Source: Acanthaster planci
Taxonomy: Eukaryota > Echinodermata > Asteroidea > Valvatida > Acanthasteridae
Assembly: GCF_001949145.1 (NCBI RefSeq)
Contig: NW_019091397.1
Coordinates: forward strand, 415,226-458,607
Direction of reading: 5' to 3'
DNA length: 43,382 nt
Shown here: one piece after another, positions 1 to 10,016 of the stretch
Position numbering within the stretch: the stretch's first letter is position 1
Layout: the number at the start of each line of letters is the position of its first letter
Notes under the pieces: generated by a model
Seen by the model: the letters and a program-made list of their open reading frames with translations, nothing else
Told to the model about the DNA's origin: nothing
Databases searched by the model: none
Made by a program: the position numbers and the translations under genes

Positions 1-144
1 TGCCTACAGATTACTCTGCGCGGCTATGAACGACCGTTAAATGGAATGATTAATTTTTGAAGGATTTTGAAAACGGAATAAATGATGGTCATGCCAGCCC
101 AGCATCATCAACGTTGAAAAATGCCCCGGCACGAAGTGGTTAAC
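1..144 (-). mobile_element. TTAA-flanked piggyBac-like MITE, end only
   Basis: Read on the minus strand, this begins with a TTAACCACTT terminus followed by a CGTGCCGGGG core. It then runs collinearly with the ends of the copies near 13.34 kb and 20.71 kb, through a tract that includes CCGTTTTCAAAATCC. The element continues off the left edge. No coding capacity is visible. The TTAA flank plus a CCACTTnnTGCCGGG terminus suggests the piggyBac type of non-autonomous element. The superfamily is inferred from the target site only. Confidence 0.5.
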
Positions 145-1165
145 AACAAATATTGAGATCTCATAATCATTTTAGAAGCATAATGGTCCTGTCCTAGCTG
201 TGCATGTGCCTGGCCAACATGGCTGCCATTTCTGAGCTACGTAGCAAGAGAATACTTGTCAATAAAACTATGATTTCCGAAGTAAAACCTGAAGTAGAAG
301 TAAAACCTGAATTTCCAGATGTAATTTCCTGAGAAGGTATTGTGGCGGTTTCCCCTCCGTAGTCCGCGAACCCTTGGCTCGCCGGGCCACTCAGCCCGGT
401 CGCGGCACCACTCGCACGTGATTTGGCCAGGGCCTGGATCCGTTTGGGCTGAAATATACCGCCCGTTACACCAAAGACAAGGGTCACTGAACGAAATGGC
501 ACGCCCGGCAAAGATATGTGTGATACCGTCTACTTCTAGCGGGTTTATTCACTTTCACTCGCTTCCTCAATGTGTGAGGTACCCTAACAAACTAATGTAA
601 ACAAGGAGGAGGCATGAGGACCCATCGCGCACCCCCTTGCCCTGCCGAGATGCACTGTCGCAAAATTAAGTAAAGGTAGAATACCAGTTCATGTACTCAC
701 ATGAATTAACTACAACCGTCCCGTCAGTACCCAATCCTTATGCACAATCCAAGATGAACTAACAGTTTGGTCACAATCGTCCACACATTAACTAAATCCC
801 GGTGCCAAAGTTGTGCTAGTCGATCCAATCTGAACTCCTCAGCAGCTCGGCTTAGACTGACCAATTTTTCCCCATTCTGACATTATTTAATTCCCTCCCC
901 TATTTTCCACAGTCTTGAAAACACCATCTTAGCACAAAGATGCAAACCAACGGTCCACAATACCCACTTGAACCTTTCTTCCATTTACTAATCTTTATCA
1001 TACTCCGGATATTGTCCCCCCCCTTATACTCTCCCCCCTTTTTCCATCATGGCAGTCTTATTAGTTCAGTTTCCCACTTTCTACAACATAATTTACTCAC
1101 TAAAAACACGTTGTCAATCTCCTGACAGTTACCCCAATACCCCCTTAGTTTCATATCCCCTGACA
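145..1165. other. No gene recognised
   Basis: Short open frames occur on both strands but none shows protein-like composition or a recognisable motif. There is a small 18-bp direct repeat (279-296 and 297-314, unit GAAGTAAAACCTGAAGTA with changes in the second copy). A GC-richer patch lies at about 350-430 and C-runs at about 1014-1040. Confidence 0.5.
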
Positions 1166-1371
1166 TGACACATTTGACGGCCCCCGGTTTCCAAACTCCC
1201 GGACCTAACCCGAAACCTAATTAAACGCATCACCAGTCAACCCCACTGCCATTCCTCTAGAGTTTAAATGACACATTTGACGGCCCCCGGTTTCCAAACT
1301 CCCGGACCTAACCCGAAACCTAATTAAACGCATCACCAGTCAACCCCACTGCCATTCCTCTAGAGTTTAAA
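1166..1371. repeat. Perfect 103-bp tandem duplication
   Basis: The 103-bp unit starting TGACACATTTGACGGCCCCC and ending AGAGTTTAAA occurs twice head to tail (1166-1268 and 1269-1371) with no mismatch that I can see. Nothing like it appears elsewhere in the window. Perfect identity implies a very recent duplication, or an assembly artefact. Confidence 0.95.
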
Positions 1372-2159
1372 GGGTCACCAGACATTCGCGTTACAGTATT
1401 TTAAACTTCCATTGACATGTGAACTGATGCAAAAGTGTGGTCATGAACATAATCATGCACTTATTCACAATGTAATGGACACAAGTTGACGAAAGAACTT
1501 ACTTCACTGATCGATGAGAGATTTCCAAGAATCCATAGTACTACATTGTCGCAGAGGCATCTTAGATTAAGGTAAATTTACCAACAACTCGAGGCCATGG
1601 GAAAACTGGTACTTTTAAAGGTCAAAAGCACCTGTTATGCCTTGCTTGTTAGTTTTTTTGGGGTTTTTTGCAATTTCCAAAAAAAGTCTTTTTTTTTTTC
1701 TCTGACTTTTTTTAATCTTTGGCTTTGTCACACTTTTGGGAAAAAGGCATTTTTGTACATTTTTGCACTCTTTATCTTCTGATTTTTGCCTTTTATTTAA
1801 ATTTTCTGCAAAAGGCATTCTTTTTCTTCTGAATGTTTTTTCATGGGCATTTTTGGTCACTCTGCAATATTGAAGCTTTATCAAAGTTACATAAAACCAA
1901 GTCATATATACCAAGAATGTTCTCAATTAATGACATCAAGATGATGTCATTGGCTCACAAGCTCTCAAATTTTGATATGTTAAATCAAAACAAAATCCAT
2001 ATAAAATCAACTATGGCCCCCAGCAACATTATGTTTGCAGCAAGTGGTAGGGTAAACTGCAGTCTTCATTTCATCTTGTGTGGGGCAAATCATGTGATCT
2101 TTCCTTCAAGTTGAGATAGGCTAGAACAGGAAGTGGCTTAGTGTTTAAAAGTGGTAATA
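1372..2159. other. No gene; T-rich low-complexity tract
   Basis: Positions about 1650-1860 are strongly T-rich with runs of 7-11 T separated by short motifs such as GGCATTTTT and TTCTGATTTTT. A 61-codon open frame through it is Phe-rich and is explained by base composition. The rest is AT-rich and featureless. Confidence 0.5.
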
Positions 2160-2440
2160 AATATCAACTTGTTTTAAATGGTGTTAGTGTCTGTGATATA
2201 GTATTTTTCAAAACATCTACCAATGACGTCATGTACATGTAATTCTCAGGCACCCTCTGGCGACAGCTTGTAAGTTGTGCAAAAATGAAGTTTGAATATT
2301 TGTCTGTGTCAGAATCGCTTAGGAATTGGTTTGTTTGATGATACCCATTCCACATGTGTGAATGGGTATGTGTCATCAGACCAGAAGTTACAATAAAAAG
2401 TCCCATTATTCTTCAAAATTCTGTCAAAAAAATCAACTGT
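2160..2440 (-). repeat. Dispersed repeat, copy 1 (mate at 28.70-28.99 kb)
   Basis: The reverse complement aligns end to end with 28700-28990. Shared blocks include ACAGTTGATTTTT, AGAATTTTGAAGAATAA, ACTTTTTAT, CTGATGA, a GGCG/AGCGATTC block, and TGACGTCAT followed by GTAGATG. This copy contains an extra hairpin (ATACCCATTC at 2341-2350 and GAATGGGTAT at 2360-2369, around CACATGTGT). Both copies can be read for some distance as FxRILKNxxTFYxNFxSD, but the frame breaks in each. I regard it as a decayed dispersed repeat of unknown class. Confidence 0.6.
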
Positions 2441-3762
2441 TTGAAGTACACCGTGTGAATTGTCTATTAGATGATAGATGATTGGAGTCCACTGCACCAA
2501 GTGTATAACTGGTCTATTTTTTTCACACAGATAAAGTGCCAACAATTAAAAAACGTTACGATATTCGACTACCGTAAAATCTTATTCGCACACTGTGCAT
2601 TAGCTTCTACATACATGGACATGCAATATATGCCTATACTTAAACAGTGCACAGGCATCCATTCCAAGTCTACACTGCACTCTGCAGGTTAGATTGTTTC
2701 CAGACAAGTGGTGCTGAAATCAAATCGCTTTGTATGGAACGTAAAAAGACAAAACAGATTTTAAAATCCCAATAAAGCCTATCCTGTGCTCTTTTCGCAA
2801 TAAAATAATGTTCACTTTTATTGTACTTAAGATTAATTTTAACATTAAATGTCATATAGTACATACTACTTGTATGCCAAGCACATTTTTCTTCAAATCT
2901 TATTGTGATAATTGCTACAAGATAATTACAGGCAAATTTTCGGGAACTATTTGTCAGGTTGTAGTCCCCATAGATTTGTATACGTTTTGCAACAGCCAGA
3001 CTTTGGCACTATTATTGATCCTAAATGTTGTAATGGGCGCTGTCGTGCTGCTGCCATATTGCTCCCCAAATTAGTTGTTGATTAAGTAGTATTTTCAGAT
3101 TTTCGTCACTCAGAGTCAGCGTCATGTGGTTTTGTTTGTTTGTTACTGTCAACCTGCAAGACAATTTTGATATTCTGCACTGAAGTAAAATCAAAATGTT
3201 TTCTGCTCAAGTTTGGACTGTCTTGCTGCTCTATTTGATATACTGTATTGGTACTGTACAGTGCATATAGCTGAGAGAGCTGCTATTGTTCACTTTACAC
3301 CATTGACAATAGATGAGCTTCTTGTCCGACTTTTGATGAATAGAGTGACCATTAATGAGCGCACTTCCTCAATGCCTTGTGCTGTCAAGCCAAGCCCTCT
3401 TGTCACTGGATCTAGCATGTGTAACATGTGCTATACTAGACAAGCCTTGTACTCTCTTCGCTATAGCTATGGGACCCACCATCTTTTCCCTGATACTTAT
3501 ACTCCCACCAAGGTGTTGGGCATACGTCACAGGAAAGGCAGGAGAGGTGGATGGCACATTTGAGAACGAACTGACAATATTCAGGGGAAGGAGTACCTAC
3601 AGGATGAGCACGTATGCAGTCAAGAGAATGACAGTACAACCCCTGTACTTTTAAGTTCTTGTAGAAGGCCTTCTTCTCACATTAGAAGAAGTGTTACATT
3701 TGATAATTTGCTACCCATTCAAAGTGAGGGGTATGATAAAATCAATGTTCATTTATGGAACT
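2441..3762. other. No gene recognised
   Basis: Several open frames of 60-116 codons are present but they overlap on both strands and none has recognisable motifs. A short hairpin (CTTCTTCTCAC..TTAGAAGAAG, about 3669-3691) lies just before the retrotransposon remnant. Confidence 0.4.
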
Positions 3763-5035
3763 GTAATTCACTCAGAGACGGCCCTTTTGAATATCAAGAA
3801 TGATATCCTGCAGGCTATGGATATGAAACGTGTGACTTTTGATATTCTACTGGATCTTTCAGCTGTGTTTGACTTGGATCATACAATCCTTCTCAGTCGA
3901 ATGTGTGGAGTGTTAAACATCACAGGTACTGCTCAGTTGTGGTTCACTTCTTACCTGTCGGGCCGTACAAGCAGATATAAAGTTACTTGTGAACTGTTGT
4001 CCCTGAGGTCTCTCGATTATGGTGTTCCGCAAGGATCCATAATCACACAGCAACTTTTCGGCAGGTACACACAACCATTGTCAAACATAATCGGACAGTA
4101 TGAAGGTGTACGCTATCATTCGCATGCAGATGATGTTTCAGTGTACACATTTGATGATAATTAGAAGTACTGAATCAGTAAATCATGCCCTGTCAAATTG
4201 CATTGAGCATCTCCAGAAACGGATGGTCTCTAACATGTTGAGCTCAACTATGACAAAACTGAATTTCTAGTAGTATCAAGTCCACAGGCACGACAGTATG
4301 TGTCAGATGTCTCTCTCACTCTATCAGACATCTCCAATCTTCCAGTATCCACTACTAAAAGTCTTGGTGTCGAGTTTGATTCAGCTCTTAAAATGGATCG
4401 ACATGTTGCATTACTCTGTTGCAGACTCCATTACCACCTTTCTAATATAGCATGCGTTATGCCACACATAAGTACTTAAGTATGCAAGCATGCTATCCGA
4501 GCTATTGCGTTGTTCCGACTTGACTGTGCTAATAACCACTGTATGGAATCAACTCGTTTCTATTACAATGTCTTCAGACAGTTCAGAATCGTGCTGCTAA
4601 GTTGATCTTCACGGCTCGTATGCAACGCATCAAATTCAAAATCCTTACTATTGTCTTCAAGAGTATCAAAAACAAAGCTCCGAAATACATGAAGTCTCTC
4701 ATCCTTCCACATCAGTCTATGCGTCGTGGTCTTCGTTCTAATACAGACAGTGCCCTGCTCCATGTTCCTCTGACATATACCGCAGCTGGTGACAATGCTT
4801 TCCAGGCATATGCAGCTCCTAGACTCTGAAACAAGTTTTCTAGATTCATTCATCTGTCTCCTTCTTTGGAGGTTCTTTTTAAGAAACATCTTAAAACTGC
4901 AATTTTCATTCAGAAATTGAATCAACTATAACATCATTATTCTTTTTCATTTTGATGTAAACCGCTGTGAAACAACTTCGAGTTTGTAAAAGTGCTACAT
5001 AAATGTAATTATTGTATTGTATTGTTATAATGTAT
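3763..5035 (+). pseudogene. 5'-truncated CR1/L2-like non-LTR retrotransposon (RT remnant)
   Basis: The reverse transcriptase domain is recognisable in order: HSETALLNIKNDIL, motif A as LLDLSAVFDLDHTILL, then WFTSYLSGRTSRYKV, GVPQGS, and the catalytic block as HADD (normally YADD or FADD), ending at a stop near 4164. Downstream, with stops and frame changes, come the post-RT thumb region (TTKSLGVEFDSALKMDRHV, about 4352-4410) and the C-terminus (RIKFKILTIVFKSIKNKAP, about 4626-4683, and GDNAFQAYAAPRL). The 3' end reads GTGCTACATAAATGTAATT followed by ATTGTATTGTATTGT, the short-repeat tail typical of L2/CR1-type elements. The endonuclease and the first RT motifs are missing, as expected from 5' truncation. 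It is not functional. The clade (CR1, L2 or related) needs a phylogeny. Confidence 0.85.
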
Positions 5036-5079
5036 TGAGTTCATACCAGGTGCACACTTAGCCCAACAGCTAGGGAGGG

Positions 5080-5222
5080 TTCAGGAAAAAAAATCATCAT
5101 AATTATGTCATCAGGTGTCACATGACAGGACGTTGTATGTGCAAACTTCAAAGCCTTTTATCTTCTGAGGTCCATGTCAGATTGGGTCAAAACCTTGTAG
5201 ATAGAAAGGAAATGTTATAGAC
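5080..5222 (-). repeat. TGACGTCA-type repeat unit, left part, split by MITE
   Basis: On the minus strand this reads as the end of a unit of the 27.9-28.35 kb tandem repeat: CTATCTACAAGGTTTTGACC, then a (T)GGACCTCAGAAGATA block, then CACATG..CCTGATGACATAA. The unit resumes after the MITE at 5541. Confidence 0.6.
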
Positions 5223-5533
5223 CTCCGATCCGACTACCTACGACTACTTAAAAGTAGGGTTGCACACCAAATACGCCATGCTATGAGTAAGTTTGCATCA
5301 TAGAATCGTAGCATGGACTACGTTCACCACACTTGCAAGCTAGACCAGTTTTAGCTTTTGCACTAGTGCCGTGGCTCTCTGGTGTGTGGCAAGTGAAGGC
5401 ACTTTTCATGCCATGCTTATAAGCGTGGCGAACATAGTCCTCCTACGATCCTATAATACCAACCTACTTATAGCATGGCATATTTGTTGTAAAAGCCCTA
5501 CTTACAAGTAGCGGTGGGTAGGCGGATCAGGTG
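5223..5533. mobile_element. Foldback MITE with about 110-bp inverted arms and 7-bp target duplication
   Basis: The left arm (about 5223-5330, starting CTCCGATCCGACTACC) and the right arm (about 5415-5533, whose complement starts CACCTGATCCGCCTACC) align over about 110 bp, including AAGTAGGG, ATGCCATGCTAT and AGCATGG blocks. TATAGAC occurs immediately outside both ends (5216-5222 and 5534-5540), a good target-site duplication. There is no coding capacity. The element interrupts a repeat whose halves lie on either side. A 7-8 bp duplication would suit a hAT-type or similar non-autonomous element. The superfamily is inferred. Confidence 0.8.
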
Positions 5534-5540
5534 TATAGAC

Positions 5541-5648
5541 GAACATCGACCTCGTGTGATGATGACGTCATCGGGTAATATCTCTTGAAGTACATCTCCA
5601 GTAGGGTTAAAACATTACAGATAGAAAGAAAAGTGTTAAAGACGAAAA
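5541..5648 (-). repeat. TGACGTCA-type repeat unit, right part
   Basis: The reverse complement reads CTTTAACACTTTTC, TTTTAACCCTACTGGAGATG, TACTTCAAGAGATAT, then a GATGACGTCATCATCACACG block. It matches successive parts of the repeats at 27.9-28.35 kb and 31.15-31.34 kb. It is the continuation of the unit broken by the foldback MITE. Confidence 0.65.
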
Positions 5649-5650
5649 TT

Positions 5651-5960
5651 CTCCCCCACCTAGAGTGGGTTGAGTCTACTACTGCACACCTACCAGATTG
5701 CCAATACATACACATTATTTCCTAGACCAGAACTCCATTCACTAAATTCTTGATTACTCACTCGACTACACGAAGCAGCCGCCCCATGAATCTTCCCTCT
5801 TTTTCGTTGTGCAAAGTGCGCCAAGGCCATGCAGGGAGGAGGGGAGGGTAATTGGTAATAGGTATGCACTAACAGACTCATCAACCCACTAGTGGGGGGG
5901 GAGTCTACTGCCAGCAACCTACACAGAATACCAGCACATATGCAGAGTAGCACTCAACCC
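5651..5960. repeat. Terminal inverted-repeat module of DIRS copy C
   Basis: CTCCCCCACCTAGAGTGGGT (5651-5670) and its continuation to about 5691 pair with 5859-5902, leaving a loop of about 170 bases. Copy B has the same layout (a GTGGGTCGGGTCTCCTAG stretch at about 40109 pairing with 40329-40352), and the loop skeletons resemble each other (CACTAAATTCTTGATTA here, CACTAAAAAGACTTGATT in B). A related inverted copy is at 36950-37085. I read these as the inverted terminal and internal complementary regions of DIRS-type elements. Confidence 0.65.
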
Positions 5961-6050
5961 AAGGATGATGGGAAGGCGAGGATACACCACCAACACCCCA
6001 GCCACAACCAGGGAGGCAACGGGAGGACCAAGGTGAAAGCAATAGTTGCA

Positions 6051-6094
6051 TTACTATTGCAATGTAAAAATAAATATACACATTGCAATAGTAA
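6051..6094. other. Perfect 15-bp stem hairpin in DIRS copy C terminus
   Basis: TTACTATTGCAATGT (6051-6065) and ACATTGCAATAGTAA (6080-6094) are exact reverse complements around a 14-nt AT-rich loop. It lies between two blocks that copy C otherwise shares with 9.59-9.82 kb, so it looks like an addition to this end. The function is unknown. Confidence 0.85.
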
Positions 6095-6299
6095 GGCACA
6101 ATATCAGAATAGGAAGAACACAATCCAAACCCACCAGAAGGACTGCTTGAGTGTATCCTCTTGCAAGGGTAGTGCAAGGCCGGCAGTGGAGCCACTGCAA
6201 TGAGACCCTGAGCAGGGAAATGCCACCAGTTCATAAGTGTGGTTCCAACATGCAGCTTTACAAATACATATTACTGAATCCCCCTTGAAATAAGCCCAG

Positions 6300-7440
6300 A
6301 AAGAAGAAACGGCCTGGACATCATGAGCGCAAATATGTCCTTAACATTGGTCATTTGGGCTATTACGTAGGACAGTCAATATTAGCAAATTTAATAGGTG
6401 AAATCATCTACCTTGCAATCGTGTCACTGGAAGCCGGGCAATAGGGTCTGGTGGATGTGATGAACCGCTGTGAGACTGGCCCTTGGATGACACTTCAGCA
6501 TGCTGACAGGACACCAAAGTTTATCGAAACAGGCGGTTACCAACAACTGAATTGCCAAAAGAGTGATGTAAGGAGGCTGCAAGGAGGGAGTCTGATTTTT
6601 AGTGAGGAAGCCTTACTACCAAACTAGACACACATCAGGTGGCTCCACTCAGATGTGGCCATCAGCTACAGAGAGGGCCCTAATTCTACAGCCCCAAGCA
6701 GAAGGAGCAACAGCCAGTAGGAATGCAAGCTAGATACTTAAGTAAGGAGGGAAGCCTGTCTCGCTGGCTCAAAGGGAGGGCCAGCCAGGAGCCGGAGAAC
6801 ATCACCCAAGCACCATGAAGAAACAAGTCGCTAAGATAGAGGGTGTTTGATGAACATTCCTCAGAGGTGGTGGATCACTGACTTGTTAGAAACTGAAGAG
6901 CCATCAGAAAAGCCACAATAGATTGCTACTATTGCCGAATGGTAGTTTCAAATTGTGAAAACCAGGAGACAGGAGTTAAAGAGGTACATGACAAAGTTCG
7001 TTATGACCAAAAGAGATACTTAGGTCAAATCCACAGAAAGCCCCCTGGCACCATGAGCCAAAATGTTGTACTCGGCTGTAATAGATTTTCCTATTGGACT
7101 GACGTCGGCCTCTGGCAGTCAAGGCGGGAGAGTCTTGGCAAAGGCTTGCCTGCTCAAAGGAGCGTTGGAGAACATTCAACACGATAGGAAGCAGATGAGA
7201 CAGGTCCGGATAAAATAGAAAAGACCGGGCTGAAAGAGTAAGTCCAGACATGGAGTCAGGAGTAGAGGAGCATCGACCAAGAGCCTGACTAGGCGAGGAA
7301 ACCATGCCTGCCTCAGCCAGAACGGGGCAATGAGGACGCGGCCATTGTCTCATTCTATCGAAAGCGCCATCAGAATAAGTGATATTGGAGGGAAGGCCTA
7401 AGCCAGAAGCACCTCCCAAAAAATGCACATGGCGTCGCAT
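6300..7440 (-). pseudogene. DIRS tyrosine recombinase and RNase H-YR linker, copy C
   Basis: The linker is at about 7440-7100 (WPRPHCPVLAEAGMVSSPS, then ALTARGRRQSNRKIYYSRVQ), which resembles the entry to the YR core-binding domain. At about 6900-6350 the minus strand gives, with stops, RALSVADGHI, GFLTKNQTPS and FDKLWCPVSMLK. These align with ELHALSMAEGHI, KFLTKNQMPT and SDKIWCPVCTLK of copy A. The HxxR and Tyr region is not convincingly readable. It is a non-functional remnant. Confidence 0.65.
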
Positions 7441-7492
7441 GCCCAGGCCTGTGGATGTGGGTAATGGCTGCAGAATGTTGGAACCTGAGCAT

Positions 7493-7860
7493 TTAGGTAA
7501 GATGCAAAGAGAGGTCAGTCGATTGAGAGGAAGACAGCTTGAACCACCTCCGGCTGAAGTGTCTATTCTGTTGGGTAAACTGTGCCCTGGGAAAAGACAT
7601 CAGCAAGGACGTTCCGTACCCCAGGAATGTTTTCAGCAAGAACCCAAACAGAATGTCGCATGGCCCAGTGAAATACCTGCCAGGCGAGGACACAGAAAGT
7701 GGGAAAAGTGTCCCCCCCAAGTGATTGACGTAGGAAATAGCAGTCGCATTGTCTGACCAAACTAGAACCATCTTGCCTATTACCACAGGTTGAAGGTGGA
7801 TGAGGGCCTCGACGATTGCCTGAAGCTCGAGTACATTCAAGTGGGAGAATGCGAGGGATG
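7493..7860 (-). pseudogene. DIRS RNase H domain remnant, copy C
   Basis: The minus strand encodes LNVLELQAIVEALIHLQP, KMVLVWSDNATAISYVNHLG, then in another frame (7760-7563) VFHWAMRHSVWVLAENIPG and VRNVLADVFSQ. These match the DIRS/Ngaro-type RNase H signature: an ELxA block, SDNxTAxxYxNxxGG, then IPGxxNxxADxxS. At least one frameshift separates the halves. The neighbouring RT and YR remnants in the expected order support the call. Confidence 0.75.
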
Positions 7861-8299
7861 GGTCCTATTGATTAGAAACCTGATGCAGAGGAAGATGGCT
7901 TCCAAAAAGAAATTTGTGGCGTCGGTCATGATGACCATCTCGTGTTCAGGCAGAACAGTGAGATTGGCCCTAGCTGACTACCAAGACAGGTGATAAAAAA
8001 ACAGATCCTACAGCAGGACTTGGTGGTCGAGGGAATCCCACCTTGTTTTAAAGAAAGAGAGGCTGGAGAGGCCGCAAAGGAAGAAGGTTGATGACACTGG
8101 CCATCAGCCCAAGAAGATGAAGCCATGCACGGGCATTCACTTGATGATGAACCTGAAACAAAGCAACACACCAGATGAGATTTTCCACGCATTTGTTGGT
8201 GAGAGTAACAATGCTGTGGCTCAAGTCGAGAACTGCCGCCCAAAAAATTGGAGTTGTGACCGGATCAGTCTGGACTTGTCATGGTTGATCAGGAATCCC

Positions 8300-8910
8300 A
8301 GGTGGTAGTCACTGAGGTGGGCTCGATCTTGGTGCGCCCAACTCATGAATCAATCATGGAAATAATGAAATGTAAGGACGTTGGAGCGTCATAAGTGAGC
8401 AGCCAATGCTATAACCACCCAAGTGAATACCCTGGGAGCAGTGGGAAGGCCAAAGGGAAGGGCACGAAACTCGTAAACCTAACTGCCGTACAAGAAGACA
8501 AGGAATTGGCCATCTCTTGCATGGATTGGACGTGTAAGTAGGGGTCCTTAAGGTCTACCGATGTTGTCCAAGCCAGAGTGGGATTTGATTGTAGAATAGT
8601 ACAAAGTGTCTCCATCCTGAATTTTTTGGGCCGGATGAAGATATTGAGAGGTTTTGAATTGAGAAACAGTTGCCACTTTCTGGACTCTTTCTTTGGCACA
8701 AGAAAATAAGTGGACATAAAGCCCTCTTGAGTGTGGCTTTGTCAAACCGGATGAATGGCATGTTTTTCCACAAGGGCAGATATTTCTGACTCCATAGCCT
8801 GTCACTGGCTGAGTCTTTTGAAATTGGAGTCAGCCGGAATTCCATGTCAGACAAAGAGGGGCTCATGGACTCTAACCAGTAGCCGTAAGAGAGGTGAGAA
8901 CCCATCCATC
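8300..8910 (-). pseudogene. DIRS reverse transcriptase remnant, copy C
   Basis: In order on the minus strand: a GYWLESMSP block (the typical GYxIxF entry), EISALVEKHAIHPV, YFLVPKKESRKWQLFLNSK with PLNIFIR, motif A as TTSVDLKDPYLHV (about 8569-8531; DIRS RTs usually have VDLKDAYFH), then FVPFPLAFP in place of the usual LPFGLxxxP. Frame changes occur around 8750 and 8410 and the YxDD box is not visible. It is inactive. Confidence 0.75.
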
Positions 8911-8915
8911 TGATT

Positions 8916-9402
8916 TTATGTCCCCCCCAGACCCTCCAAATCCTTGAAGGTGGTTGCCAATGGGTTAAGAATTGGAAGACACAGGCAAAACGAAATAGTC
9001 ACCGGCGCAGCCTCCAGCACAGCGTGGGGAGCGATGAAGCAGACCACGCTGTGGCTTAGGCACCCTGGAAGGAGCCGTAGCAGTTGCCCAAACTGAAAAA
9101 AAGGGGCCAACGAGAATAGGAAGTCTGAAGTGGATGGCGGGTTGACAGGAGGCAATCAGGGCGAGACAGTCCCTGGGTAGCCACACATGGAGATTAATAT
9201 GTCGAGGCTCCGCCGGCTGACAAAAGGAAATCTTCCGAGGTGTTTAACCTCACTATTCAAGAGGCTAACAAACTGGCCCACAAAGAGTTCTTTGGCAAAC
9301 AAGGGAAGACTTCTCAGTGCATATTTCACCGACTCCTGTGGGATATTCATAGCCTGGATCAATGACACTCAACAAGTCGTTGTAGCTCAAAGAGAAACTT
9401 GA
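8916..9402 (-). pseudogene. Probable gag/RT linker of DIRS copy C
   Basis: The minus strand gives two abutting open stretches. At 9368-9156 it is leucine-rich (VKYALRSLPLFAKELFVGQF). At 9186-8916 it is Pro/Ser-rich in two frames. They lie directly upstream of RT, where DIRS elements have gag and a proline-rich linker. I recognise no motif, so the assignment rests on position. Confidence 0.35.
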
Positions 9403-9589
9403 GTGAATTGTTCAAGGCCAATAACCAAAATACCATCAAAACAATGAAAGACCATGATAACAAACTCCAGAGAAATGCCCGAGTCCTACCGGACAAGAAC
9501 TCAGTCAAGAGGATGAGGAAAGACAACGAATACCAACAGGAGATGCATGATTGATATCCTGAGTGCTGTATCAAAACGTTAAAGAGTCT

Positions 9590-9745
9590 TGTCAGCCGAG
9601 GCTTTGTGGGAAGGAGGGTGGGAGATTGGTAATCTGGAAGGTATGCAGTAGTAGACTCCACCCACATTAGGTGGGGGGTTGAGTCAACTGCCTGCAAACT
9701 ACACAGATTACCAATACCTATGCAGAGTAACACCGGTATCTAGCA
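9590..9745. repeat. Upstream terminal hairpin of DIRS copy C
   Basis: ATTGGTAATCTG (9625-9636) and CAGATTACCAAT (9704-9715) are perfect inverted arms. Between them, GACTCCACCCAC and GGTGGGGGGTTGAGTC pair imperfectly, so the whole 91 nt can fold. The block is similar, in direct orientation, to about 5818-5960. Its reverse complement resembles 37044-37083. Confidence 0.7.
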
Positions 9746-9830
9746 ATCTTATAGTGACTGCTTGAGTGCCTCCTCCTGCAAGGGTAGAGGATGGTCCGCG
9801 ATGGAGCTACTGTGATGCTGAATGTACAGT

Positions 9831-10016
9831 AAGTCCATGTGTATGGCCCCCCCTGCAAACATCATCGAGGTAAGGAGTTACCTCAAGTCTCCTCCCTGAT
9901 AAGTTGCGGTAAAAATGTGGGGAGAGTCAATCCTTTCCCCACAATTTCCCGGCAAATAGCTGTGCATTTATTCAGGGGAAGTTGTGAAGGGATTTTAAAT
10001 TATAATAGTAGGTCAC
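9831..10016. other. No gene recognised
   Basis: A short interval between DIRS copy C and the long DNA transposon. It contains GTGGGGAGAG and TTCCCCACAATTTCC but no credible coding frame. Confidence 0.4.

Larger units (their letters stand above)
5640..9830 (-). mobile_element. DIRS-like YR retrotransposon, decayed copy C
   Basis: Read on the minus strand from about 9.83 kb down, the order is terminal repeat, a weak gag/linker region, RT, RNase H, tyrosine recombinase, terminal hairpin repeats. That order is the DIRS superfamily layout. Every domain is interrupted by stops or frameshifts. The end sequences at 9590-9820 and 5818-6205 are similar in the same orientation: ATTGGTAAT..GGTATGCA, a hairpin, ATATGCAGAGTAGCAC-like sequence, then GACTGCTTGAGTGxxTCCTC. 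The 3' end also carries an inverted pair (5651-5691 and 5859-5902). It is a subfamily different from copies A and B. Confidence 0.8.

Noticed and set aside
194-511. 105-codon minus-strand open frame
   Set aside because: An overlapping frame of similar length is open on the other strand (340-600), the region is GC-richer, and no motif is visible. Open by composition.
1597-1926. Open frames through the T-rich tract (Phe-rich on plus, Lys-rich on minus)
   Set aside because: Explained by poly-T/poly-A composition. No domain.
3213-3654. Overlapping plus and minus frames of 62-116 codons
   Set aside because: Four frames on two strands overlap the same bases and none has recognisable or conserved content.
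5905-6234. 109-codon minus frame with Cys/Tyr-rich C-terminus
   Set aside because: It lies across the terminal hairpin region of DIRS copy C and includes the perfect stem at 6051-6094. Not part of any domain.
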